From: CAYSYY01 sp964576115 [NCBI: uncultured Gemmatimonadota bacterium]
GTDB taxonomy: Bacteria; Blakebacterota; Blakebacteria; Blakebacterales
Direction: 5' to 3'
Assembly (NCBI GenBank): GCA_964576115.1
Contig: CAZNUA010000025.1
Span: 1,326-49,503, forward strand
DNA length: 48,178 nucleotides
The notes beneath the pieces are model-generated. The model had not been told where the DNA came from. It saw nothing but the letters and a program-made list of their open reading frames with translations, and did not search any database. The position numbers and the translations under genes are program-made. Every line of letters begins with the position of its first letter. Within the stretch, counting starts at the first letter, position 1. This document shows, piece by piece, positions 18,140 through 26,237 of this stretch.

Positions 18140-19840
18140 CTACATCCGTTCCGGAGCCGAGATTCCGAGCAGGTCCAGACCGTTGGCCAGGATCTGCCTG
18201 ACGGCCCGGCAAAGCGCCAGACGGGCGCTCTGTTCCGGTTCATTCGAACCCACCACCCGATGGTGGTGGTAAAACAGATGAAAGGCCGCCGCCAGATCCT
18301 TGAGCCAGATGGGGAGGCGATGCGGTTCGTACGCTTCGGCGGCTCCGGCCACCAGATCGGGAAAATCGACCAGCAGGCGCATCAGAGCCCGTTCCTCGGG
18401 AACCCGCAGCGCCGCCAGGTCGGCGTTCTCGACCGCGGTCTCGATCTTGATTCCCTCCTCGCGCGCCTTCTCGAGCAGGCTCGAAATGCGGGCGTGGGCG
18501 TACTGGACGTAATAGACCGGATTCTCCTCGTCCCGGGCCGCTGCCAGTTCGAGATCGAAGTCGAGCGGGGTAGAAGTGGACCGCAGCAGGAAGAAAAACC
18601 TGGCCGCATCCACCCCGACTTCTTCGATCAGTTCGTTCATCTCGATCAGGCGCCCGGCCCGCTTGCTCATCTTCACCGGTTCGCCTCCCCGCAGCAGATT
18701 CACCTGCTGGACGATCAGCACCCGGAAAGACCCGGGGTCGTGTCCCAGCGCCTGCAGGGCGGCACTCATGCGGTCGATGTAACCGTGATGGTCGGGGCCC
18801 CAGAGATCGACCAGCGTCCGCCAGCCACGGGCGTACTTGTCCTCGTGGTAGGCGATATCGGGCAGCAGGTAGGTCGGCCGACCGTCGCCGGTCACCAGCA
18901 CCCGGTCCTTCTCGTCGCCGAAAGCGGTGGAGCGGAACCAGAGGGCCTCCTCGGCCCGGTAGGTATGACCGCGGGCTTCGAGGGCTGTCCGGGTTCGTTC
19001 CACGGCGCCGGCTTCGTGCAGGCTCGACTCCCGGAACCAGGTATCGAAGTGCAGGCCGAAGGCGGACACGCTGGCCTGCTGACGTTCGAGTATGCGCTCC
19101 ACCGCCCAGGCCGCCAGGGCCTCGTCGGGATCCGTTCCCGGTCCGGCCGCCCCGGCGAAGGCTTCGATCCCTTCGGGATGCTTGGTCCGGAAAGTCCCGG
19201 CCAGCTCGACCAGGTACTCGCCGTGGTAGCCTTCCTCGGGCAGGGACGCTTCTTCACCCCCGGCCTGACGGATGCGCGCGGCCAGACTCCGGCCGAGCAG
19301 ACTCACCTGCCGGCCGGCGTCGTTGACGTAGTACTCCCGCCCCACCCTGGCCCCGGCCGCTTCCCAGAGCGCAGCCAGAGCGTCGCCGACCGCGGCCGCC
19401 CGGGCACTGACCACATTGAGCGGACCGGTCGGATTGGCCGAGATGAATTCGAAGAGAATCGCTTCGGACTCGAGCCGCCGGCTCCGCCCGTAGGCCTCGC
19501 CCTGATCGAGCACTTCCCGCAGGCCCTCCTCGAGCCAGGCGGGAGCCAGGTAAAAGTTCAGAAAACCGGGCCCTGCCACCTCGACCGCTTCGAGGGCCAG
19601 GTCGGCCTGCAGAGCGACGTCCTCCTGGAGCGTTGCGGCCAGCTGCTGGGCGATCTCGCGCGGAGCGCGTCCGACCGTGCGGGCCAGGGTCAGGGCCAGC
19701 GTCGAGGCGAAATCGCCGTGATCGGGATCGCGGGGACGTTCGAGCCTCACCCCGGCCGGTTCCACCGGCCAGCCCTCACGCCCGGCCGCAGCGGCGACAG
19801 CCGCCGAAATCCGGTCCGCGGTGCGCTCACACAGGGGCAT
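18140..19840 (-). CDS. argS: Arginyl-tRNA synthetase with atypical HIGH motif
   Basis: A 566-residue class I aminoacyl-tRNA synthetase that charges tRNA-Arg. The N-terminal Add-1 domain, catalytic domain and C-terminal DALR anticodon-binding domain (around residues 440-566, ISSLLEKA onward) are all present, and the length is normal. KMSKR (residues 390-394) is intact. The HIGH signature, usually HVGH after SANPTGPL, is Asn-Val-Val-Ser at residues 142-145 (19406-19417). Both histidines are therefore missing while flanking residues such as SANPTGPL and AAAVGD are conserved. I chose ATG 19840, which has a GGGAAG ribosome site and overlaps the end of rsfS by 14 bases. Confidence 0.92.
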   Translation of the reverse strand: MPLCERTADRISAAVAAAAGREGWPVEPAGVRLERPRDPDHGDFASTLALTLARTVGRAPREIAQQLAATLQEDVALQADLALEAVEVAGPGFLNFYLAPAWLEEGLREVLDQGEAYGRSRRLESEAILFEFISANPTGPLNVVSARAAAVGDALAALWEAAGARVGREYYVNDAGRQVSLLGRSLAARIRQAGGEEASLPEEGYHGEYLVELAGTFRTKHPEGIEAFAGAAGPGTDPDEALAAWAVERILERQQASVSAFGLHFDTWFRESSLHEAGAVERTRTALEARGHTYRAEEALWFRSTAFGDEKDRVLVTGDGRPTYLLPDIAYHEDKYARGWRTLVDLWGPDHHGYIDRMSAALQALGHDPGSFRVLIVQQVNLLRGGEPVKMSKRAGRLIEMNELIEEVGVDAARFFFLLRSTSTPLDFDLELAAARDEENPVYYVQYAHARISSLLEKAREEGIKIETAVENADLAALRVPEERALMRLLVDFPDLVAGAAEAYEPHRLPIWLKDLAAAFHLFYHHHRVVGSNEPEQSARLALCRAVRQILANGLDLLGISAPERM

Positions 19841-20234
19841 CGGTGATGACTTCCCGGGGAGCATCGCCCCAGAGACGCTCGAGATCGTAATAGGCGCGGG
19901 TTTCGGGCTGGAAAAGATGGACGACGACATCGACATAGTCGATCAGGATCCAGTTCCGGGACGATTCGGCGCCCTCGACGTGCCACGGCCTGACCCCGAA
20001 ACGTTCGCGGATCAGCTCGCGGACGGCTTCCTCCACCGCCCGCGAGTGCACGTCGGTCGACACCGTCGCAATAACGAAATAGTCCGTCATCGTGGTCAGC
20101 CGGCGCAGATCGAGACAGACCAGCTCCTCGGCTTTCTTCTCCAGGGCGGCGTCGGCAATACCGCGGGCCAGTTCCGCGGGCGGAACCCCGCCCTTGCCGC
20201 GCTGCTCCCGGCGAGGTCCGGTTTCCGGCCCCAT
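19827..20234 (-). CDS. rsfS: Ribosomal silencing factor RsfS
   Basis: A 135-residue protein of the RsfS/Iojap family, which binds ribosomal protein uL14 and blocks subunit joining when nutrients are short. The core runs from KKAEELVCLDLRRLTTMTDYFVI to NWILIDYVDVVVHLF, with the SRAVEEAV helix between, all typical. An N-terminal tail of about 18 residues is extra. The ATG overlaps the stop of the preceding gene by one base and the end overlaps argS. Confidence 0.94.
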   Translation of the reverse strand: MGPETGPRREQRGKGGVPPAELARGIADAALEKKAEELVCLDLRRLTTMTDYFVIATVSTDVHSRAVEEAVRELIRERFGVRPWHVEGAESSRNWILIDYVDVVVHLFQPETRAYYDLERLWGDAPREVITDAPV

Positions 20235-20659
20235 CAGGAGCCCTCTCCGGCAAAGGGCTCGAGTTCGCCATAGTCGGCCCCCAGGATGACCGTCACCTGC
20301 AGCATCAGGTCGGGTCGTACCTGGCGGATGACATTCCCGGTACCCAGTGAACGGGCCAACCGACGGGCCACGGCGATCTCTCCGACCCGGTCGATGACAA
20401 TCGTCTCGGCATAGTCGAAGCCGTCGGCGTTCTCGGTCGCCACCACATCGAAACCCTGTTCCACGAGCCAGGCCTGAGCCCGGGCGGCGATCCCCGACAC
20501 CCCGCAGCCGTTCAGGACTTCCACCTGGGGACGGGTATCGGGGGCTTCGGCGGCGGCTCTCTCGAGCCCGGCGAAAGCATCGGCGGGCGGCGCATCGGAA
20601 CGGCGCGGAAAGATCGTCAGCCCCACGATCGCAACGACGACGGCGGCCACACCCAACAC
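20234..20659 (-). CDS. Membrane-anchored LytR_C-domain protein
   Basis: A protein of about 141 residues with one N-terminal membrane helix (VVVAIVGLTIF), a short linker and a C-terminal LytR/CpsA/Psr C-terminal-type domain: VEVLNGCGVSGIAARAQAWLVEQGF, then LQVTVILGADYGEL. Such domains are found alone before rsfS in several phyla; their function is poorly known. The start is uncertain. GTG 20659 is the first ordinary start, but it leaves no positive residues before the helix. A CTG at 20677 would give a better membrane anchor, and no strong ribosome site is visible for either. Confidence 0.72.
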   Translation of the reverse strand: MLGVAAVVVAIVGLTIFPRRSDAPPADAFAGLERAAAEAPDTRPQVEVLNGCGVSGIAARAQAWLVEQGFDVVATENADGFDYAETIVIDRVGEIAVARRLARSLGTGNVIRQVRPDLMLQVTVILGADYGELEPFAGEGS

Positions 20660-20725
20660 CGCGAAGACACGGATCAGGATCGCGCGCGACTTCGGGGGCG
20701 ATTGTGCGGGATCGAGTACTATCGC

Positions 20726-21082
20726 TCAGGCCTCCAGAGGGGCGTTGTCGGCGTCCACCTGGACCACCACCGGCAGGTGGGAGGCGGCACTGTCATGATC
20801 CATCTGCGCGTATGTCAGGATGATAATCTCATCCCCGGCGTATCCGAGCCGGGCGGCGGGACCATTCAGAATCACCTCACCGTTGCCCCGTTCCCGGCCC
20901 CTGATCAGATAGGTCGTCAGACGGGTGCCGTTATTGAGGTTCACGACCTGAACCTGTTCGTGAGGCAGCATCCCGGCGGCTTCCATCAAGACCGGATCGA
21001 GGGTCAGACTGCCTTCGTAGTACAGTTCGTTCCCGGTTACCCGGGCTCGCATGATCTTCGATTTCAGAACGGTGATGAGCAC
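20726..21082 (-). CDS. panD: Aspartate 1-decarboxylase
   Basis: A 118-residue pyruvoyl-dependent enzyme making beta-alanine for pantothenate. The self-cleavage site, Gly-Ser in YYEGSLT near residues 24-25, is intact. NNGTRLTTYLI (active-site Arg) and NGPAARLGYAGDEIIILTY are characteristic. It starts with GTG directly after the panC stop with no gap, behind a GGGAGAG ribosome site. panB, panC and panD are consecutive. Confidence 0.96.
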   Translation of the reverse strand: MLITVLKSKIMRARVTGNELYYEGSLTLDPVLMEAAGMLPHEQVQVVNLNNGTRLTTYLIRGRERGNGEVILNGPAARLGYAGDEIIILTYAQMDHDSAASHLPVVVQVDADNAPLEA

Positions 21083-21934
21083 TTAGCTCTCCCGGTGTAC
21101 GAGCTCGTTGTCAATCAGGCGGGTCGTGCCGATCCGGACGGCGAGACAGATGCGGGCCGAGGTTTCGAGACGGTCGAGGGGCTGGAAGGAATCGGGCTCG
21201 ACAACCGCAAGATAGTCGATACGGGCGTCGGGTTCGCGTTCGATCCGTTCCCGCAGCGCCGCAACCAGAGCCGCGGCATCCCTCTGCCCTGCGTTGACGA
21301 GTTCGCGCGCCGACCGCAGGGCGTCGCTGAGGCAGACCGCCTGCTTTCGCTCCGCGGGCGAAAGGTACGCGTTGCGGCTGGAGAGGGCAAGGCCGTCGGC
21401 CGAACGTACGGTCGGCCCGACGAGCACCTCGACGGCGAAGCCCAGGTCGCGCACGAGCCGGGTCAGCACCGCCGCCTGCTGGGCATCCTTCTCTCCCAGG
21501 ACGAGCAGGTCGGGTTCAACCGCAATCAACAGCCGGGTCACGACGGTCGTCACACCCCGGAAATGCCCCGGGCGGATGCGGCCTTCCAGCCCGGCCGCAA
21601 CTGTCTCTTCGGTCACCCAGGTGCTGTAACCGGGAGGATAGATCTCGTCGGCGGTCGGGATCCAGACGGTGTCGACCGGGCCTTGCGCGAGCTGGTCGAG
21701 ATCGCCCTGCAGATCGCGGGGATAGCGGTCGAGATCCTCATCGGGGCCGAACTGGGTGGGATTGAGAAAGATGCTCACCACCACCCGATCGGCTCGTTCG
21801 GCGGCCAGGTCCACCAGGGACAGGTGCCCGGCGTGCAGAGCCCCCATGGTCGGTACGAAGGCGATGGTCCGGCCGGCGACGCGCTCGGCCCGGGACCAGG
21901 CGCGGATCGCGGCGGTCTGCTCGAAACGCTCCAT
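21083..21934 (-). CDS. panC: Pantothenate synthetase (pantoate-beta-alanine ligase)
   Basis: A 283-residue ATP-dependent ligase joining pantoate and beta-alanine. FVPTMGALHAGHLSL is the HIGH-type ATP site, FLNPTQFGPDEDLDRYPR binds pantoate, and LALSSRNAYLS is the KMSKS-equivalent. ATG 21934 is one base after the panB stop. The frame stays open further upstream, but that part overlaps panB. Confidence 0.96.
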   Translation of the reverse strand: MERFEQTAAIRAWSRAERVAGRTIAFVPTMGALHAGHLSLVDLAAERADRVVVSIFLNPTQFGPDEDLDRYPRDLQGDLDQLAQGPVDTVWIPTADEIYPPGYSTWVTEETVAAGLEGRIRPGHFRGVTTVVTRLLIAVEPDLLVLGEKDAQQAAVLTRLVRDLGFAVEVLVGPTVRSADGLALSSRNAYLSPAERKQAVCLSDALRSARELVNAGQRDAAALVAALRERIEREPDARIDYLAVVEPDSFQPLDRLETSARICLAVRIGTTRLIDNELVHRES

Positions 21935-21935
21935 G

Positions 21936-22778
21936 TCAGCCCTGGTCGGGAAAGAAGGATTCGTCCTCGGTGGGAAAACCGCCGTTGCGCACGTCGTCGA
22001 CATAGTGTTCGACAGCGGTCCTGATCTCCCCGGCCAGTTCGGCGTAGCGCCGCACGAAACGCGGTTTGAAGGCCGTGAAGAGACCGAGCAGATCGTGAGT
22101 GACCAGCACCTGCCCGTCACAGCCGGCCCCGGCGCCGATCCCGATGGTGGGGATCTCCAGTTCGTCGCTCACCCGGGTGGCCAGGGGAGCGGGGATCTTC
22201 TCGAGCACGATCGAAAAGGCCCCCGCCTCCTGCAGGAGGCGGGCGTCCTCCATCAGCTTCTCGGCGTCGGCGGTATCGGTGCCCTGCAGGTGCCAGCCGC
22301 CGAAACTGTGGATGCTCTGCGGCGTGAGACCGAGGTGCCCCATGACGGGGATGCCGGTCGTGACCAGGCGCTGGATGGTCGGCACGATGTGCCGTCCCCC
22401 TTCGAGCTTGACCGCTTCGGCACCTCCCTCGGCCAGCAGCCGGCCGGCGTTGCGAACCGCTTCATCGGGATTCACCTGGTAGGTCAGAAAAGGCATGTCG
22501 GCCACCAGGAGCGCATTCTCGACCCCTCCGGCCACCCAGCTGGTCATCAGGAGGATCTCATCCAGGGTCACGCTCAGGGTGTCCCGCCGGCCGGCCACGA
22601 CCATACCCGCCGAATCGCCGACCAGGATGACCTCGACTCCGGCCTCTTCGAGCAGAGCCGCGGTGATGGCATCGTACGCGGTCAGGCTCACGATCTTCCG
22701 GCCCTCCGCCTTCATCCGGCGCAGGGTGCGGGTGGTGATCTTGCGGCGGGCGGGAACGGGAGGCGGGGTGACACTCAT
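21936..22778 (-). CDS. panB: 3-methyl-2-oxobutanoate hydroxymethyltransferase
   Basis: A 280-residue enzyme making ketopantoate from 2-oxoisovalerate and 5,10-methylene-THF. LTAYDAITAALLEEAG and VGDSAGMVVAG (metal-binding Asp) mark the N-terminal half. AVKLEGG, GHLGLTPQSIHSFGG and PTIGIGAGAGCDGQVLVTHDLLGLF mark the rest. It is the first of the three pan genes and lies five bases after the deoxynucleoside kinase stop. Its folate cofactor links it to the folB and folK genes just upstream. Confidence 0.96.
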   Translation of the reverse strand: MSVTPPPVPARRKITTRTLRRMKAEGRKIVSLTAYDAITAALLEEAGVEVILVGDSAGMVVAGRRDTLSVTLDEILLMTSWVAGGVENALLVADMPFLTYQVNPDEAVRNAGRLLAEGGAEAVKLEGGRHIVPTIQRLVTTGIPVMGHLGLTPQSIHSFGGWHLQGTDTADAEKLMEDARLLQEAGAFSIVLEKIPAPLATRVSDELEIPTIGIGAGAGCDGQVLVTHDLLGLFTAFKPRFVRRYAELAGEIRTAVEHYVDDVRNGGFPTEDESFFPDQG

Positions 22779-22783
22779 ATCGG

Positions 22784-23419
22784 TTACCCCCGGGGACCGT
22801 AGAAGGTCGTTCCGGCGTGCGGCCGCCTGATCTGTTCGATCAGATCGTCGAGATCGGCCTGGCGGTGGACGAAATCGATCTGGCTCGTGTTCACGACCAG
22901 CAGCGGACCGGCGTCGTAGTGGAAGAAATAGTAGTTGTAGGCTTCGTTGAGCGAGCGCAGGTAGTCTTCGGAGAGACGTCGTTCGAAAGCCCGGCCCCGG
23001 CGCCGGATCCGTTCCAGCAACACCTCGGTCGTGGCCTGCAGGTAGATGATCAGATCGGGTACCACGATCTCCGGTTCGATCAGATCGACCAGCTTTTCGT
23101 ACAGCGCCAGTTCCTTATCGTCGAGGGTCAGATAGGCGAAGATCTTGTCCTTGGCGAAGAGGTAGTCGGCGATGACCAGATCGTGGAAGAGATCCTGCTG
23201 GTTGAACTCCTGCTGCTGCATGTACCGCGAGAGGGTGAAAAAAAGCTGGGTTTTGAAGGCATAGCGACGGGGGTCGCGGTAGAAATCGTCGAGAAAGGGA
23301 TTCTCGTCGGGCTTCTCGAGCACCAGCCGGGCGCCCAGACGCCGTCCCAGCAGGGTCGCCAGGCTGGTTTTCCCGACCCCGATCGAACCCTCGATCGCGA
23401 TATAGCGTGCTTCCTTCAC
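22784..23419 (-). CDS. Deoxynucleoside kinase (dAK/dGK-type), complete catalytic motifs
   Basis: A 211-residue salvage kinase of the dNK family, phosphorylating deoxyadenosine, deoxyguanosine or similar. Walker A is GSIGVGKTS (Lys 17). The catalytic-base segment is LEKPDENPFL (Glu 35). IADYLFAKDKIFA corresponds to the DRS/ADY region, and the LID motif RIRRRGRAFE has its arginines. EAYNYYFFHY is conserved with its neighbour. It is a tandem paralogue of the gene at 23441, 21 bases upstream. Exact nucleoside specificity cannot be read. Confidence 0.9.
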   Translation of the reverse strand: MKEARYIAIEGSIGVGKTSLATLLGRRLGARLVLEKPDENPFLDDFYRDPRRYAFKTQLFFTLSRYMQQQEFNQQDLFHDLVIADYLFAKDKIFAYLTLDDKELALYEKLVDLIEPEIVVPDLIIYLQATTEVLLERIRRRGRAFERRLSEDYLRSLNEAYNYYFFHYDAGPLLVVNTSQIDFVHRQADLDDLIEQIRRPHAGTTFYGPRG

Positions 23420-23440
23420 CGCTTCACTCCCTGGTCGGTG

Positions 23441-24127
23441 TCAGGTGCCTGGATTGTAGTATCGCACTCCGGCATGGGTTCGTTCCAGCTCGGCCACGAG
23501 TCGCTGCAGGGCCTCGTCGCTGTTCGCGAGTTCCTCCTGCGGACCGTTGACGATCAGCAGGGGGGTCTCCTCGTAGTGTAGGAAATAGTAGTTATAGGCC
23601 TCCACGACTGCCACCAGGTATTCCCGTCCGAGTCTGAGCCAGATTTCGTCCCGCCGCTGATTCAGGCGCCGGTACAGCGTGTCGGAATCGTACTGCAGGT
23701 AGATGACCAGATCGGGCCGGTGGATATCGCGCTCCACCACGCCGGCCAGCTTCTCGTAGAGCGCCAGCTCCCGATCGTCGAGGGTCAGGGAGGCAAAGAG
23801 GCGATCGCGGGCGAAGAGGTAATCGGCCACCACGGTCGGTTGGAAAAGATCGCGCTGGACGATCGTTTCCTGCTGCTGCATGACGCGGCTGAGGGTGAAA
23901 AAAAGCTGCGTTTTGAACGCGTAGCGCCGCGAGTCGGTCAGAAAATCTTGCAGGAACGGATTCTCGCGCGCCCGGTCGAGAACGAGACGGCCGCCGATCG
24001 CCCGGGCCAGACGGGCGGCCAGGGTGGTCGCACCCGATCCGGGGGGACCCTCCACGACCAGATAGGAGAGCCAGAGCGATTCACCGCGGCTGGCGATCTC
24101 GCTGCGGACCGGTCGGCGCACGCTCAT
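23441..24127 (-). CDS. Deoxynucleoside kinase paralogue, probably catalytically dead
   Basis: A 228-residue paralogue, about half identical by eye to the next gene, with long identical blocks such as RRYAFKTQLFFTLSR and ELALYEKL. Three catalytic features are lost. Walker A reads GPPGSGATT, with Ala 33 in place of Lys. The catalytic Glu is Asp 51 in LDRARENPF. The LID motif reads RLNQRRDEIW, lacking the expected Arg and Glu. No frameshift or stop is present and the sequence looks constrained, so it is a functional gene and not a decayed one. It may be a regulatory or structural partner of the active paralogue. Its ATG overlaps the folK stop by four bases. Confidence 0.88.
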   Translation of the reverse strand: MSVRRPVRSEIASRGESLWLSYLVVEGPPGSGATTLAARLARAIGGRLVLDRARENPFLQDFLTDSRRYAFKTQLFFTLSRVMQQQETIVQRDLFQPTVVADYLFARDRLFASLTLDDRELALYEKLAGVVERDIHRPDLVIYLQYDSDTLYRRLNQRRDEIWLRLGREYLVAVVEAYNYYFLHYEETPLLIVNGPQEELANSDEALQRLVAELERTHAGVRYYNPGT

Positions 24128-24681
24128 CCTCCACCTCCCTCTCGCGACGAGTCCGGTCGATGAGTCAACATGGCCCCGATGCGACGAACGTTCTCCCGGG
24201 CGGGCAGGGATGTCCGGGCCCGGTCGAGCAGAGTGCGGACCGGTCCCTGCCCGGGTATCTCGAGCGAGGGAGCCAGCTCGACCAGGGGAACGAGGACGAA
24301 GAGCCGTTCGGTGAGGGCGGGATGCGGAATGATGAGATCGGATTCCTGCACCGTCAGATCGTCGTAGAGCAGGATATCGATATCGAGTTCGCGGGGACCG
24401 TACCGAACCCGCGCCTGCCGTCCGGCGGCTGCTTCGACCGCCTGACAGACCGCCAGCAGAGCCCGCGGGTCCAGCCCGGTCTGGAAGAGTCCCACGCCGT
24501 TGATGAATGCCGGCTGATCGGACAGATACTTCGGTCGGCTGGTATAGAGACTCGAAAAACCCACCAGTTCAACCCCCCGCTCGGTCAGACCGGCCGTCCC
24601 GGCCCGGATCGCCCCCACTCGATCCCCCAGATTGGCGCCGAAGGCAAGGTAGGCGTCGTGAAGAGGGGGCGAAGGCGTCAT
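24124..24681 (-). CDS. folK: 6-hydroxymethyl-7,8-dihydropterin pyrophosphokinase
   Basis: A 185-residue folate-pathway enzyme transferring pyrophosphate from ATP to hydroxymethyldihydropterin. YLAFGANLGDR is the N-terminal signature, PAFINGVG is the pterin-side loop, and GPRELDIDILLYDD carries the two magnesium-binding Asp residues. IPHPALTERLFVLVPL completes the family pattern. It follows folB by nine bases. Confidence 0.95.
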   Translation of the reverse strand: MTPSPPLHDAYLAFGANLGDRVGAIRAGTAGLTERGVELVGFSSLYTSRPKYLSDQPAFINGVGLFQTGLDPRALLAVCQAVEAAAGRQARVRYGPRELDIDILLYDDLTVQESDLIIPHPALTERLFVLVPLVELAPSLEIPGQGPVRTLLDRARTSLPARENVRRIGAMLTHRPDSSREGGGG

Positions 24682-24690
24682 CGGGCTTTC

Positions 24691-25050
24691 TCAGGGCCGG
24701 ACGATTTCGACCTCGTAGCCCGGTTCGTCGGGATCGTAGCGGCGCGCTCCCGGTTTGCGCAGCGTCACCCGGGCGCTCTCGACCGGTCCGATATCGAGCA
24801 GAGTGTCGGCGATACTCTGCGCCACGGTTTCGATCAGGCTGCACGGCCGGCCTTCCACGACCTGTTTGATCCGCCGGTAGATTTCGCGCGAATCCACGCC
24901 CCGGTCGAGGTCGTCGGCCGCCGCAGCGGGCCGCTGGTCGAAGGCGACCTCGACGTCGACCTCGAAAATCTGCCCCCCCTCCCGCTCCTCCTGTGTCTCG
25001 CCGTGATAGGCGTAAAAGCGGAGGTTCTTCATGCGGAGGGTGTCGGTCAT
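24691..25050 (-). CDS. folB: Dihydroneopterin aldolase
   Basis: A 119-residue enzyme cleaving dihydroneopterin to hydroxymethyldihydropterin, the substrate of FolK. FYAYHGETQEEREGGQ, SREIYRRIKQVVEG, SLIETVAQSIAD and the catalytic Lys in TLRKPGA are present. The ATG overlaps the stop of the aminotransferase gene by four bases. The frame remains open far upstream, but that region is the aminotransferase in another frame. Confidence 0.94.
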   Translation of the reverse strand: MTDTLRMKNLRFYAYHGETQEEREGGQIFEVDVEVAFDQRPAAAADDLDRGVDSREIYRRIKQVVEGRPCSLIETVAQSIADTLLDIGPVESARVTLRKPGARRYDPDEPGYEVEIVRP

Positions 25051-26237
25051 GTCTGTTCGCCGATCCGGGCCAGCCGGGCCGCGCTTTCCTCGAGACGTTC
25101 CTCCGGAGCGGTCAGGGAAAAGCGCACATACCCCCGGCCCTGCTGCCCGAAGGCACGCCCGGGGCACAGCGCCACCCCGGCTCGCTCCAGGATCCGGGTA
25201 CACCAGGCCGTCTCGTCCCCGGCCTTCGGGCCCAGGCGGGCCCAGAGATAGATCGTCGCGACCGGAGGTGAAGCTTCCAGACCCAGGGCCTCGAGAGCGG
25301 GCAGGAGCAGATCGCGCCGGGCCTGATAGCGGGCACTGACGGCCGGGGCGATCTCGCCGGCCAGTCCGAGCGCCACAGATGCGGCGTGCTGGACGACCGC
25401 GAACTGTCCGGAATCGTAATAATTCTTCGTCCGGGCCAGGACCGCGATCACCTCGGGATCGCCTACCGCAAACCCGCAGCGCCAGCCGGCCATCGAAAAA
25501 GTCTTCGAGAGGCTGTGCAGTTCGATGACCCGGCTCCCTGCCGCCCCCCCGCCGGCCTCGGGTGCCTGCAGCAGACTCGGCGGACGATACCCGTCGAATC
25601 CGATATCGGCATAGGCGTTGTCGTTCAGGAGTACCGCTCCCCGGGTCCGGGCCCAGCGGATGGCCTGGTCGAAATCGTCGAATCCGGCCGTGGCCGAGGT
25701 CGGGTTGTGAGGGTAATTGAGAATGACGAGCCGGACTGGAGCGTTCCCGCACAGACTGGATTCCAGTTCGTTCCACTGCGGCCGCCATCCCGCTCCGGGA
25801 TCGAGCGGGAGAGTGACCGGTTCGGCTCCGGCCAGGTGCAGTCCGGGGCGGTAGGCCAGGTATCCCGGATCGGGAAAGACCCCCACCTCACCAGGTTCGC
25901 AGAGCCCGAGGGGGAGATGGGCCAGGGCTTCCTTACTGCCCAGCAGGGCCAGAACCTGGGTCATCGGATCGAGGCTGACCCCGAACCGCGTCTGCATGTA
26001 GGCCGCGACACTCTCCCGGAACTCCCCGGTCCCGCCGCCGAACATATAGCCGTGACAGCCGCCTTCGGCCAGGAAAGCGCGAGCTGCCTCGACGATGCGG
26101 GGATCGGGTTCCAGATCGGGGGAACCGATCGAGAGATCGATGACATCGACTCCCTCCCGGCTCAGGGAGGCGACCCGGGCTTTGAGTTCGGCCGCCAAGT
26201 AGGGGGGCAGGGTTCCAAGCTGTTTATTGCTCAGCAT
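25047..26237 (-). CDS. Class I/II aminotransferase, probable LL-diaminopimelate aminotransferase
   Basis: A 396-residue fold-type I PLP enzyme. DLSIGSPDLEPDP lies near the N terminus, NYPHNPTSATA is the PLP-contacting Asn region, SLSKTFSMAGWRCGFAVG has the PLP lysine, and GRGYVRFSLTAP has the substrate-binding Arg. The N-terminal LGTLPPYLAAELKARV and the pairing with dapB fit the DapL2-type enzymes that convert tetrahydrodipicolinate directly to LL-diaminopimelate. A general aspartate or alanine aminotransferase is the alternative. ATG 26237 overlaps the end of dapB by 14 bases. Confidence 0.8.
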   Translation of the reverse strand: MLSNKQLGTLPPYLAAELKARVASLSREGVDVIDLSIGSPDLEPDPRIVEAARAFLAEGGCHGYMFGGGTGEFRESVAAYMQTRFGVSLDPMTQVLALLGSKEALAHLPLGLCEPGEVGVFPDPGYLAYRPGLHLAGAEPVTLPLDPGAGWRPQWNELESSLCGNAPVRLVILNYPHNPTSATAGFDDFDQAIRWARTRGAVLLNDNAYADIGFDGYRPPSLLQAPEAGGGAAGSRVIELHSLSKTFSMAGWRCGFAVGDPEVIAVLARTKNYYDSGQFAVVQHAASVALGLAGEIAPAVSARYQARRDLLLPALEALGLEASPPVATIYLWARLGPKAGDETAWCTRILERAGVALCPGRAFGQQGRGYVRFSLTAPEERLEESAARLARIGEQT

